Shown: piece by piece, positions 22,501 to 29,879 of the stretch
Numbering within the stretch: the stretch's first letter is position 1
Layout of the letters: every line of letters starts with the position of its first letter
From: Microvirga subterranea
GTDB taxonomy: Bacteria > Pseudomonadota > Alphaproteobacteria > Rhizobiales > Beijerinckiaceae
Direction: 5' to 3'
DNA length: 64,000 nt
Assembly: GCF_003350535.1 (NCBI RefSeq)
Contig: NZ_QQBB01000001.1
Span: forward strand, 296,727 to 360,726
Program-made: the position numbers and the translations under genes
Notes under the pieces: model-generated
Database searches by the model: none
Seen by the model: only the letters and a program-made list of their open reading frames with translations
Told to the model about the DNA's origin: nothing

Positions 22501-23044
22501 CCGGACGGCGGGACGGATTGAGCGTGATAGCGCGCTCGAACAGCGGCACGGCCTCCTGGCTCGCCCCGCGCTCTGCGGCCGCGCGGGCAGCTCCGATGGT
22601 GGAATCGACGATGGCCCGCCGGGCTTCCGCGTCGCCGGGATTGGCATCGGCGATCGGCTGCCATGCATCGATCGCCTCCTCGAACTGGCTGCTCCACAGG
22701 AGCGCAAAGGCGAGGCTTCGGGTGACGCGCTGACGCGTCGCAGGGTCGAGGCCGGGATCGGCCAGGAGTTCCCGATACACCGGAACCGCTTCGGAAGGAC
22801 GCCCCGCATAGGCAAGCTGGTCCGCATATTCCGGCAACCACTCGCGGCGCCGCGTCGGTGCGAGCTGAATCGCCTGCTCGAACAGCCGGGCGGCTTCGCG
22901 GTTGTCGTTCGTTCCGGCGGCACGCCGGGCATTCGCCACGAGCTCCTCGGGCGCCTGCGCCTGGACCGGTCCCGCCAGGCCCAGGCCGGCAACCATCAGC
23001 AGGCCCGCAATTCGGGCGCGAAGAGAAGGCCTGCGTATCAGCAT
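19541..23044 (-). CDS. BcsC-like TPR and outer-membrane barrel protein (polysaccharide export)
   Basis: 1167 residues. The signal peptide ends around residue 30 (AGPVQAQ). Two blocks of long TPR-type units (about 114 residues each, marker FALLWSSQF) follow, split by a Pro/Ala/Gly-rich linker near residue 390. After more TPRs, a beta-rich C-terminal domain (about 820-1167) with alternating aromatic strands ends in LRLRW, as in outer-membrane barrels. The plan matches BcsC/PgaA-type proteins that thread a polysaccharide through the periplasm and outer membrane. It diverges from the cellulose-synthase-like gene at 23206. Near-identical DNA copies lie inside it (see the repeat entries). No bcsB or bcsZ is adjacent. 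Confidence 0.82.
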   Translation of the reverse strand: MLIRRPSLRARIAGLLMVAGLGLAGPVQAQAPEELVANARRAAGTNDNREAARLFEQAIQLAPTRRREWLPEYADQLAYAGRPSEAVPVYRELLADPGLDPATRQRVTRSLAFALLWSSQFEEAIDAWQPIADANPGDAEARRAIVDSTIGAARAAAERGASQEAVPLFERAITLNPSRRPEIAREYADQLAYAGRPQQAVPIYREVLGRQDLAPEERQRATRNLAFALLWSSQFPEAIRSWETILRGSPADDEARKALSDALVGSARQAAEARRNADAAAFFRRAIETAPQRRQELLPEYADQIAYGGQPAQAVPLYREGLRQGGRSDQDLRRLRRGLAFGLLWSGQPREAVTAFEDVLRQAPDDAEARKGLADAQAAAAKAPGASGTGRAPGSPGTPAAGAGTQTPAPAQPAGPADAAIAEARAAAGRGANKEAFALFERAIRLDPSKRSQIAREYADQLAYAGEPARAVPVYREVLDRRDLPADERRQATRALAFALLWSSQFPSAIETWGTILRNAPDDSEARKALSDAYVGAARHVAGRSRNAEAADFFRRAIETAPQRRQELLPEYADQIAYSGKPDRAVPLYREALRSGERTAQETQRLRRGLAFALLWSSQFREAIPALQAILKQSPRDNDVRKALADAYVGAARQTAGQGRSPEAVVLFERAFAVEPGRRRELLREYAEQVLYAGQPARAIPLFEEVLRRPDLTAKETRHAKLGLARALAWSGQQPLAIPVFTDILASSPNDVDALIGRGNALNDITRHKEALVDFEAVLRLQPANVDATRGAATAERSMGLPRRALARIEPLLASGDRNPATLLIAAQARQEMGRPDLAQSYAEALLARKPGDETAQRLLDQLFQERRPLTTIEAWHARRSDDLSISTFLISHELTFNAGLTKFGPQARAMHFEGGDFPTVDIYSIGVAGRHRFNDVLEFKSSLFLNLEDEPDDQDVEVTHETTLSFIPSDVIRLDLNLARRYPDENTRSIVKDVFADDVGFSVDYTPDNAFRISGRGIYSHYTDGNERVWGQAEIAKRFSADPYLWFGLRYTAFDFARVLDNGYWNPDRYQSFELSMQLWGTLAEHWTYDFQGAAGYGLSDPGSGGFVSYASARIAYEFAPQATFALYANHILSYARSSDDNNFDVLQDDEPWSRFQVGAQLRLRW
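21311..21388 (-). repeat. Intragenic repeat copy A in the TPR gene
   Basis: This 78-base segment matches 22124-22201 with two mismatches, exactly 813 bases (271 codons) away. It encodes part of a TPR helix pair (AIETAPQRRQELLPEY). Such a pair can recombine in frame to remove or add a block of units. Confidence 0.85.
22124..22201 (-). repeat. Intragenic repeat copy B in the TPR gene
   Basis: Partner of 21311-21388 (76 of 78 bases identical). The two copies lie on either side of the Pro/Ala-rich linker, pointing to block duplication of TPR units within the gene. Confidence 0.85.
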
Positions 23045-23205
23045 CAGTCGGGGAACTCGAATCGGAAAGGGCGGCGGACGGAGATGTCTAGATATCTGGA
23101 GTTTGCTCTTATAACAGGTAAAAATTAGTCCGCATGGCGGATCGGTCCAGACACTTTCTGCCCTAAAACGAGAATCCCGGCTCCTCCCCCAGGAGTTGCC
23201 TCATC

Positions 23206-25074
23206 GTGGCTTCCCTTTTCGGAGACGTTTTCTTGTCCCGCCGCGCCTCACGGTTCCAAACCCAGACCCCTTGGACTCCCCTGCCCTATTCGCCCTGGCA
23301 CGAAACTCTGTGGCAGTTCCTGGCGACATCCAGCCTGGTCTTCGGGGCCTGGTACGTGGGCTGGCGGTGGCTCGGTTCCGTCAATTACGACGCCCTCTGG
23401 TTCTCGATCCCCCTGCTGCTCGCGGAAACGGGGGCCTTCTTCGGCCTCGTCCTGTTCACGGCCAATCTCTGGTCGGCCAAGTCGCCGGCGCCGGCTCCCC
23501 TTCCGGCCGGCATCCGGGACTGCACCGACGACCCCGAGATGCCCGACCGCCCCCTATCGGTGGATGTCTTCTTCGCCACCTACAGCGAGGATCCGGAACT
23601 CGTCCGTCTCGGGCTCAAGGACGCCAAGCGCTTCACCTATCCGTATCCCATCGACGTGAAGATCCACGTGCTGGACGACGGGAAGCGGCCTGCCATGGAG
23701 GCGGTCGCCCGCGAAGAGGGGGTGAACTACATCACCCGCTCCGACAATGTGGGGTTCAAGGCCGGCAACCTGCGCAACGCCATGACGGTCACGTCTGGGG
23801 ACTTCATCCTCATCTGCGACGCCGACATGCAGCCCTTCCCGACCTTCCTGGAGGAGACGCTCGGCTATTTCCGCGACCCCAAGGTCGCCTGGGTGCAGAC
23901 GCCCCACTGGTTCTATGACGTCCCTCCGGGCGTCCCCCTGCCGGCGGCCCTGGAACGCTGGCTCGGCGGCGCCGGCCGCCTGCTCGGCAAGGGCTTCGAG
24001 CGCATCTTCGGCCCGGTCCAGATCGGCGAGGACCCCTTCGCCAACGATCCGCAGCTCTTCTTCGACGTCATTCTCCGCAGGCGCAACTGGGCCAATGCCA
24101 GCTTCTGCTGCGGGGCGGGCTCGATCCACCGGCGCGAGGCCGTGATGGAGGCCGCCCTCCGGCAGTGGTCGGACCAAGTCGCGGCCGCGGCCGGACGCAA
24201 CGAGGCCGCCGCACGCCGCCTGACGGGCGAGGAGGCCATCGCCGAGTCGATCCGGGATTCCATGCGCTGGCAGGGAGCCCTGGAGGAGGAGTTCCAGCCC
24301 TACAAGTTCCATGTGTCCGAGGACATCTACACCTCGATCGTCCTGCACAGCGACCGCGAACGCGGGTGGAAATCGGTCCTGCACCCGAAGGTGCAGGCCA
24401 GGATGCTGTCGCCCAACGACCTTCTGAGCTGGACCATCCAGCGCTTCAAGTATGCGGGCGGCACCCTCGACATCATGGCGCACGACAACCCGCTCTTCCG
24501 CAAGGGCCTGACCCTGCCGCAGAAGATGATGTACGCGTCGACCTTCTACTCGTACCTGTCGCCCCTCTGGAACATCGTGTTCCTGTTCTCGCCGATCATC
24601 TTCCTGTTCTCAGGGATCGCACCGGTCGCCGGATACTCCCTCGACTTCTTCATCCATATCGCCCCCTTCCTGCTGCTCAACGAGCTGTCGCAGCTCGTGG
24701 CCCTGTGGGGCAATTCCAACGCCAAGGGCCGCGCCTGGTACCTGGCCATGTTCCCTCTGAACCTTCAGGCTATGTGGGCGGTCGTGCGCGGCAAGAAGAT
24801 CTCGTTCCCGGTCACGCCCAAGGACCGGCAGGTCGGGACCTATCCGCGCCTCGTCCGGTGGCAGATCGCCCTGGTGGTGCTCACCGCAGCCGGCCTCATC
24901 TGGGGCTGGAGCGCCTTCGCGGCCGGCGTCGCCGGCTACTCGCTCGGGGCCATGATCGCCAACACGGTCTGGGGCACGAGCAACATGCTGTCGATGCTGC
25001 CCATGATCCGGGCGGCCTTCTGGCAGCCCGATCCGGTTTACGAAGCGGCCATTGTGGAAGGTGCCACGCCCTGA
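23206..25074 (+). CDS. Cellulose-synthase-like family 2 glycosyltransferase
   Basis: 622 residues, inner membrane, processive beta-glycan synthase type. N-terminal helices about 35-55 and 63-90, then a GT2 domain with DDG (157-159), DAD (205-207) and SED (371-373, TED equivalent). The expected QxxRW motif reads QRFKY (412-416). Five or so C-terminal helices follow (about 435-600). There is no PilZ domain: the protein ends shortly after the last helix. GTG start with AGGAG 10 bases upstream. It diverges from the BcsC-like gene, so the two probably make and export one polymer; which sugar is unknown. Convergent with a STAS gene 27 bases on. Confidence 0.88.
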   Translation: MASLFGDVFLSRRASRFQTQTPWTPLPYSPWHETLWQFLATSSLVFGAWYVGWRWLGSVNYDALWFSIPLLLAETGAFFGLVLFTANLWSAKSPAPAPLPAGIRDCTDDPEMPDRPLSVDVFFATYSEDPELVRLGLKDAKRFTYPYPIDVKIHVLDDGKRPAMEAVAREEGVNYITRSDNVGFKAGNLRNAMTVTSGDFILICDADMQPFPTFLEETLGYFRDPKVAWVQTPHWFYDVPPGVPLPAALERWLGGAGRLLGKGFERIFGPVQIGEDPFANDPQLFFDVILRRRNWANASFCCGAGSIHRREAVMEAALRQWSDQVAAAAGRNEAAARRLTGEEAIAESIRDSMRWQGALEEEFQPYKFHVSEDIYTSIVLHSDRERGWKSVLHPKVQARMLSPNDLLSWTIQRFKYAGGTLDIMAHDNPLFRKGLTLPQKMMYASTFYSYLSPLWNIVFLFSPIIFLFSGIAPVAGYSLDFFIHIAPFLLLNELSQLVALWGNSNAKGRAWYLAMFPLNLQAMWAVVRGKKISFPVTPKDRQVGTYPRLVRWQIALVVLTAAGLIWGWSAFAAGVAGYSLGAMIANTVWGTSNMLSMLPMIRAAFWQPDPVYEAAIVEGATP

Positions 25075-25101
25075 GCGCGGGGCAGCCGGAAACGCACTCG
25101 C

Positions 25102-25425
25102 TCAGGCGCCCTCGAGAGTCTCACTGACGGTGAAGACGCGGTCGAGGGTGGTGAGGCGCAGGAGCTTGCGGACCTGCGCGCCCGGCGCGACGAGGCGGAG
25201 ATTTCCCTCTGCCCGGCGGGACGCCTTGAGGCCGGAGACCAGCGTGCCCAGCCCCGTGCTGTCGATGAAGGATACCTGGTCAAGGTCGACCGCGATGTGA
25301 GCCCGGCCCTGAGCGAGCGCCTCTTCGAGCGACTTCTGCACCTTGGGCGCGGCTGCGGCGTCCAAACGGCCGTCCAGGCGCAGAACGGCTGCGTCCCCGT
25401 CCAGCGCCTCAAGCGCGATCTTCAT
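25102..25425 (-). CDS. STAS-domain anti-sigma-factor antagonist (RsbV/SpoIIAA-like)
   Basis: 107 residues, a single STAS domain. The phosphorylatable serine is in FIDSTGLG (S56). In partner switches the unphosphorylated form binds an RsbW-type kinase. The start ATG at 25425 lies within the end of the PIG-L deacetylase gene (17-base overlap), so translation is probably coupled. A second STAS gene is 2.1 kb away; the two proteins are clearly different. Confidence 0.9.
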   Translation of the reverse strand: MKIALEALDGDAAVLRLDGRLDAAAAPKVQKSLEEALAQGRAHIAVDLDQVSFIDSTGLGTLVSGLKASRRAEGNLRLVAPGAQVRKLLRLTTLDRVFTVSETLEGA

Positions 25426-26218
25426 GTCTCTGCCCCCGCGGCCGAACCGGCCAGAACCGTTCGGCCGGTTCGCCCGGCCGGCCTCTTGCTTGTGCGAAAT
25501 CCGCGATAGCCCGACGAAAATCGTCCGTGAAGCGGAAAATGACCGGAACCTGGCTCGTGTAACAGGCAATCGCCTCGAGGCGCCGGTCGAGGGTCGCTCC
25601 GATCGCGATCGAGAACGGCTCACCGACCGCATCGCCCAGCGCCGCCAGACGGGCGGCCGCTCCGGCCGGGGTGTGAATCGCGTAAGGGCAATCCTCGTAG
25701 GCGTAAACCTCGACGCCCCGGGACGCCAGATGACGTCCGGCCTCGAAGACGAGCTGGTGATCCACATGCGCCCCAATCCCGAGCGGGACGAAGACGCGGG
25801 TTCCCGCGCGCCATTCGGGCAGATGAACGATCTCCTCCGCCAGATGGGCCGCAAGGTCCATCTCCTCGCCTCGAAGGGAGCCGAACAGTTCCGAATCGGA
25901 TTTATATCGGTCGCCGCGATAGATAGCGTCCGGCAGGCCGAGCCACCGGACGTCGCAGCCGAGGGCCCGTGCGGCCGCCGCATCCTCGGCTCGGCGGATG
26001 CGCTGAACCTGCTCAGGGTCGGCCACCTTCCAGCGGGAGTGCTTCCAGGCGGCGAATTCGCCGACCATCTCGTCGACCAGCTCGCCCGCGAAGACCGTCA
26101 CCATATGGGCCGCATCGCCTCGTTCGGACATGAGCGCGACGGTGCCGCCGCAGGACAGGGGAACGTCGTCGTAATGAGGCTGGATGAAAAGCGCCGGTCC
26201 CGGCTTCGGTACGTCCAT
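25409..26218 (-). CDS. PIG-L/LmbE-family deacetylase
   Basis: About 269 residues, cytoplasmic. Zinc-dependent N-deacetylase family: PHYDD (14-18) takes the place of the usual HPDDE, and the second metal motif is GAHVDHQL. Family members deacetylate GlcNAc-linked or other N-acetyl substrates. ATG at 26218 is preferred; a GTG at 26242 with no clear RBS would add eight residues. It overlaps the STAS gene downstream, and the cellulose-synthase-like gene is next, so a role in surface-glycan metabolism is possible but not shown. Confidence 0.82.
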   Translation of the reverse strand: MDVPKPGPALFIQPHYDDVPLSCGGTVALMSERGDAAHMVTVFAGELVDEMVGEFAAWKHSRWKVADPEQVQRIRRAEDAAAARALGCDVRWLGLPDAIYRGDRYKSDSELFGSLRGEEMDLAAHLAEEIVHLPEWRAGTRVFVPLGIGAHVDHQLVFEAGRHLASRGVEVYAYEDCPYAIHTPAGAAARLAALGDAVGEPFSIAIGATLDRRLEAIACYTSQVPVIFRFTDDFRRAIADFAQARGRPGEPAERFWPVRPRGQRHEDRA

Positions 26219-26550
26219 AGACCCTCGCTTAACCTCCCGCACGACGTAATCTCAAAAGCGGATGTGATCTCCGGCTCCGAAAGGAAGCCGATTGCATTCC
26301 AGGCCCGGACCGATGAATGATCCGGGACAGCCTCTATAACAGGCATATGGCTTTCCATAGACTGGACGGCCTGAAAAGATAACTTTCCTCTCCGGGAATC
26401 GATCCGGCCGCACCATCGGCCAGGCGAAACCCGCCCCATGGAGACCTCTCGCTTGCCTGACGTGCTCTTCCGCTCCTCCAGCCCTGGCATTTCGTCGTCC
26501 GGGCTCACCTGTCCGTCGCCGAATCCTGCCGTTTCGAGGGGGGCCGCGCG
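26219..26550. other. Divergent intergenic region
   Basis: About 330 bases between the PIG-L gene (minus) and a small membrane protein gene (plus). It must carry both promoters. I looked for the EcfG general-stress consensus (GGAAC-N16/17-CGTT) and did not find it. No gene is seen. Confidence 0.5.
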
Positions 26551-27015
26551 GTGACGTTCAAAGAGGGCCTTCTCAAGGCGCGTGGGCAGATCACGTTCGT
26601 CGTGGCGCTCGCGGTGTCCACCGGAATCATCATCTATCTGGAGGCGCTGGATACGGAGGCACGCATCCAGGCGCGCGTGGCCGCCGAGATGTCCCGGCAG
26701 AAAGTCGCCGCGACGCCGGCGCCGCAGCCTCTGCAGGCCGCGATCGAGACGGCTCTACGCGAGGCGCAGGCCTCCTATGCGTCGGATCCGGGAGCCGCGG
26801 CCAACAGAGCGGCTCTCCTGGCATCCGTCTCGAGTGCGGTGCAGCTCGGCGTCCTGGACCCCGAGGACGGGTTTTCCCGCATCCGCAAGGTCCTGGACGA
26901 GATGGAGCAAAGGCCGGGCGAGCGAACCTCGGCTCTCGTGTCGGCCCTGGGCGTCACAGCGGTCGCGTTCCCGACGCTTCAGGACCGCATCGCCCGCCTG
27001 TCTTCCGCCTCGTAG
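26551..27015 (+). CDS. Small membrane-anchored protein of unknown function
   Basis: 154 residues. One N-terminal transmembrane helix (about 13-31, ITFVVALAVSTGIIIYL), then a polar alpha-helical segment rich in Ala, Gln and Arg (about 35-80), a short loop, and a helical tail. N-terminus-in topology would place most of it in the periplasm. GTG start. I do not recognise the family. It is convergent with the rsbW-like gene (13-base gap), and lies between two partner-switch loci. Confidence 0.6.
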   Translation: MTFKEGLLKARGQITFVVALAVSTGIIIYLEALDTEARIQARVAAEMSRQKVAATPAPQPLQAAIETALREAQASYASDPGAAANRAALLASVSSAVQLGVLDPEDGFSRIRKVLDEMEQRPGERTSALVSALGVTAVAFPTLQDRIARLSSAS

Positions 27016-27028
27016 GGGAGGACCGGCG

Positions 27029-27460
27029 TCAGGCGACGCGCTTGATCATGCGCAGGCGATTCTCGCCGCCTTCCGACGTGTACTCGACCTCATCCATGTT
27101 CATCTGGATGAGGGCAAGTCCCATGCCGCCTTCGGGCACCTCGTCGAGATTGGTCTCGTCGAACGCGAACCGCTCCTCGGAGGCTTGGTCCAGAAGCTCG
27201 GTCCGCATCGGGGAGGCGTGATCGATGACGTCGATCACCACCTGGTCCTTGTGCAGGACGACATGGACTTCCACGTCCTGGCCGGGCTGTCCCTGGTAGC
27301 CGTGCTTGATCACGTTGTTGATCGCTTCGACGACGCTGATCTCCACCGCATCGGCATCATCGGTGGAAAGAAGCCCGGAGCAGACGCCCCGGACGGCCCG
27401 GGCGATGTGGGCGACCTTGTCGAGGTCGCTGTCGATGGAAAGGCTGATTGAGGAGGCCAT
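27029..27460 (-). CDS. RsbW-like serine kinase/anti-sigma factor
   Basis: 143 residues, one HATPase_c_2 domain. N-box VVEAINNVIKHG (44-55), G1-like DHASP (80-84; the usual DxGxG/P glycine is Ala) and G2 GGMGLALIQ. It should phosphorylate STAS partners and sequester a target. ATG 27460 places the domain at the N-terminus; ATG 27493 would add 11 residues and overlap the STAS stop as TGATG, a real alternative. Third gene of the phosphatase-STAS-kinase set; no sigma factor lies nearby. Confidence 0.87.
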   Translation of the reverse strand: MASSISLSIDSDLDKVAHIARAVRGVCSGLLSTDDADAVEISVVEAINNVIKHGYQGQPGQDVEVHVVLHKDQVVIDVIDHASPMRTELLDQASEERFAFDETNLDEVPEGGMGLALIQMNMDEVEYTSEGGENRLRMIKRVA

Positions 27461-27492
27461 TCTGGTGCTTTCGCCTGTCTTACCGGGGCGCA

Positions 27493-27834
27493 TCAGGCAG
27501 AGAGCTGCGCGACGGCCGCATCGACCGAGTCGTGAAGGGTGAAGACCTTGTCCATGCGGGTCAGCGTGAACAGGCGGCTGACGGCCCCCTTGGCGCCCGC
27601 GATGGCGAGATTGCCGCGCGGCCCGAGGCGCTTGAGACAGGAGACGATCGCCCCGAGGCCGGAGCTGTCGACGAAATCGACGCCGCTGAGATCCAGAACG
27701 AGCTGATTCTGCCCACTCTCGATGCACTTCGTCATCTCGTCCTTGAACAAAGGAGCCTTGCTGGCATCCACGCGTTTTTCCCCGACATGGACGACGAGCA
27801 CGTTGTTCCTGAGCTCAGACGTGAGCATGGGCAT
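27493..27834 (-). CDS. STAS-domain anti-sigma-factor antagonist
   Basis: 113 residues, one STAS domain with phosphorylation site DSSGLG (S57). It overlaps the upstream phosphatase gene by 20 bases and is followed directly by the RsbW-like kinase gene, so the three form one partner-switch operon. Expected cycle: the kinase phosphorylates S57, and the phosphatase reverses it. Confidence 0.92.
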   Translation of the reverse strand: MPMLTSELRNNVLVVHVGEKRVDASKAPLFKDEMTKCIESGQNQLVLDLSGVDFVDSSGLGAIVSCLKRLGPRGNLAIAGAKGAVSRLFTLTRMDKVFTLHDSVDAAVAQLSA

Positions 27835-29809
27835 TTGTCCTTTCGTTTAACCGTTCCAGCATGAGAACGCTCAGATCATCGTCCAGCCTCTCAGAGCCGC
27901 GCCAATTCCGCAATGTTTGATCGACCTGGTCGAGGAGGAGCGTCGTCGAACCTCGGGAATGCTCGCGCACCAGCTGGCGCAGGCGCCCTTCGGAGAACTG
28001 TTCCCCGGCCGCGTTCTCGGCCTCCACGAGTCCGTCCGAATAGACCAGCAGCCGGTCGCCCGGGCCGAATGCGAATTCCAACCTCTCGTAGGACACCGTC
28101 GAGACCATCCCGACAGGAAAGCCTCCCTCGCCGATCGGTTCCACGGAACCATCGGACCGGATGAGCAGCGGGTGCGGATGCCCCGCCTGGACGATGGCCC
28201 CGCGCCGGGTCCGGGGATCGATTTCCCCGACGATCATCGTGAAATACGGCAGGTCCTCCGGCCAGTCGCCGTTGATGCGTTCGACGAGTTCCTCCAGGTG
28301 CATGCCGTCGGACTTTGTGAGGAGGGCCTGCGACAGGATCTGGTGCGACGCGACGGACACCATGGCGGCGGGCGCTCCATGGCCGGCCACGTCCACCTGG
28401 AAGAACCCGACGCCCCCGTCGCTGCGCCGGACGACATTGTAGGTGTCACCGGCGATCAGGCTCGACGGGCGGAAGAGCCCGCGATACTGCACGTCGCCCA
28501 GGATCGCGGGCGGCGGCAGCATGGTGGACTGGATCACGGCGGCGGCTTCGAGGTCCCTGCGCAGCTGACGGTACGCATCCTTGAGTCGCGCATGCAGCAT
28601 CTCCTTGTCCTGCTGCGCCCGCTGCCGCCGGATCGCATTGGCCTTGAACACGCGCAGCGTGTCGCCCATTTCGCCGATCTCGTCGGTCCGGGCGTGGCGG
28701 GGCAGCGGCGCCGAAAGGTCGTTCTCGGCAAGCCGCAGCATGGTGGCGTTCAGCTCCTCCAGGGGGCGGACCACCCGCAGGCGGACGACCAGGATGCTGG
28801 CAGCAACGGCCGCGATGCCGCCCAGGAGCAGGCCCGACCAGAGCAGGACCGACCGCCGGGCCGCCGCGAGCTCCCCTTCGAGACGCTGACGCGAACTCTT
28901 CAGCAGCTCCTGCTGCATCGCGGCAACACGCTCGAGCGCCCCGCCCGCGATCTCGTACCACTGGTCGGATCCGATGGCGGGGCGGACGCCGCCGCTCAGC
29001 GCCGCCAGGAATGTCCGCTGCAGCGGCCCCAGCGTGGCGCCGTATTCTTCCTGGGCCGCAGCGATGGCCGCCTTCACGGGCTCGCTCAAGGGAGCATTCA
29101 GCTGCCCCTGGACGAGATCCCACGCCAGGTCGGCCCGCCCCGCATTGCGGCTGACAGTCTCGACTTCCGTGGCCCCCACCCCGCCCGGACGGCTCAAGGC
29201 CCAGGTCAGCAGGGCCTGGTTCCGCGCGATGCTCTCGCTGATGACGCCCCCATAGGTCCGCAGCACGGCCTCGGCCCGCAGGGCCGGCTCCAGCGGCCGC
29301 TCCTGCTGCAGCAGGGTGAGGCGGAAGGATTGGACCTCCTCAATGAGCCGGGTGGCCTCCTGGAACCATCGCGGCACGATCTCGGCTCCGCGGCGGTCCG
29401 GGTCCGCCGCCAGATGCTCGTCGGCCTGCCGGCGCAGCCTTGCAAGGTCCCGCTTGACCCCTTCGAGCGAGGACAGGCTCCGGGCCGAATCGCGCAGAGA
29501 CGCCTGACGGCTCGTGATCTCCCGCTCGGCCCGCTCCAGGGTCTCATCGACCCGACGACGCGCCGCAAGCAGGTCCTCCCGCCGTCCCGGCTCGTCGTCG
29601 GACCCGATGAGCAGCATCACGGTCCGGCTTCGCTCGTCGCCCAGGGCGTTGGCATTGAGCAGAAGCGGCTCGCGGACCGCATTGGAGGCCTCTACGCGTT
29701 GAGCAGCCTGGTATTGAAGGGTCTCCGCCCGAATCTGAACCGCCACGGCGACGAGCAGGGCCGCGCCGAGGAAGGCCGTCAGGATCAGGAGAATGTAGCG
29801 GATTTTCAT
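27815..29809 (-). CDS. Membrane SpoIIE phosphatase with NIT-like sensor and HAMP
   Basis: 664 residues. TM1 about 5-27, a long helical extracytoplasmic domain about 35-305 (ALGDERSRTVMLLIGSDD and regularly spaced Arg/Glu helices resembling the NIT nitrate/nitrite-sensing fold), TM2 about 322-345, HAMP about 346-400 (RPLEELNATMLRLAENDL), a coiled linker, and a SpoIIE PP2C domain about 425-655 (GDTYNVV, FFQVDVAGHG, LLVYSDGLVEAEN). This is the input of the partner switch: an external signal sets phosphatase activity on the STAS protein encoded just downstream. The NIT assignment is by pattern only. Confidence 0.85.
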   Translation of the reverse strand: MKIRYILLILTAFLGAALLVAVAVQIRAETLQYQAAQRVEASNAVREPLLLNANALGDERSRTVMLLIGSDDEPGRREDLLAARRRVDETLERAEREITSRQASLRDSARSLSSLEGVKRDLARLRRQADEHLAADPDRRGAEIVPRWFQEATRLIEEVQSFRLTLLQQERPLEPALRAEAVLRTYGGVISESIARNQALLTWALSRPGGVGATEVETVSRNAGRADLAWDLVQGQLNAPLSEPVKAAIAAAQEEYGATLGPLQRTFLAALSGGVRPAIGSDQWYEIAGGALERVAAMQQELLKSSRQRLEGELAAARRSVLLWSGLLLGGIAAVAASILVVRLRVVRPLEELNATMLRLAENDLSAPLPRHARTDEIGEMGDTLRVFKANAIRRQRAQQDKEMLHARLKDAYRQLRRDLEAAAVIQSTMLPPPAILGDVQYRGLFRPSSLIAGDTYNVVRRSDGGVGFFQVDVAGHGAPAAMVSVASHQILSQALLTKSDGMHLEELVERINGDWPEDLPYFTMIVGEIDPRTRRGAIVQAGHPHPLLIRSDGSVEPIGEGGFPVGMVSTVSYERLEFAFGPGDRLLVYSDGLVEAENAAGEQFSEGRLRQLVREHSRGSTTLLLDQVDQTLRNWRGSERLDDDLSVLMLERLNERTNAHAHV

Positions 29810-29879
29810 GGAGAGGCGATCGGACGGCGACTCGGGCTTATGGTGGGATTCGCAGGATTAGGAAAATTCAGACGGTACG

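Noticed and set aside
19496..23128. A very long plus-strand open frame opposite the TPR exporter gene
   Set aside because: The minus-strand frame has a signal peptide, TPR repeats and a barrel. The plus frame is a mirror artefact of GC-rich codon use.
26219..26550. EcfG-type general stress promoters near the partner-switch genes
   Set aside because: No GGAAC-N16/17-CGTT arrangement was found here or in the other rsb-flanking gaps that I read.
27029..27834. Sigma-B-type operon with a hidden sigma factor
   Set aside because: No sigma-factor region 2 or 4 sequence is present in any frame next to these genes.
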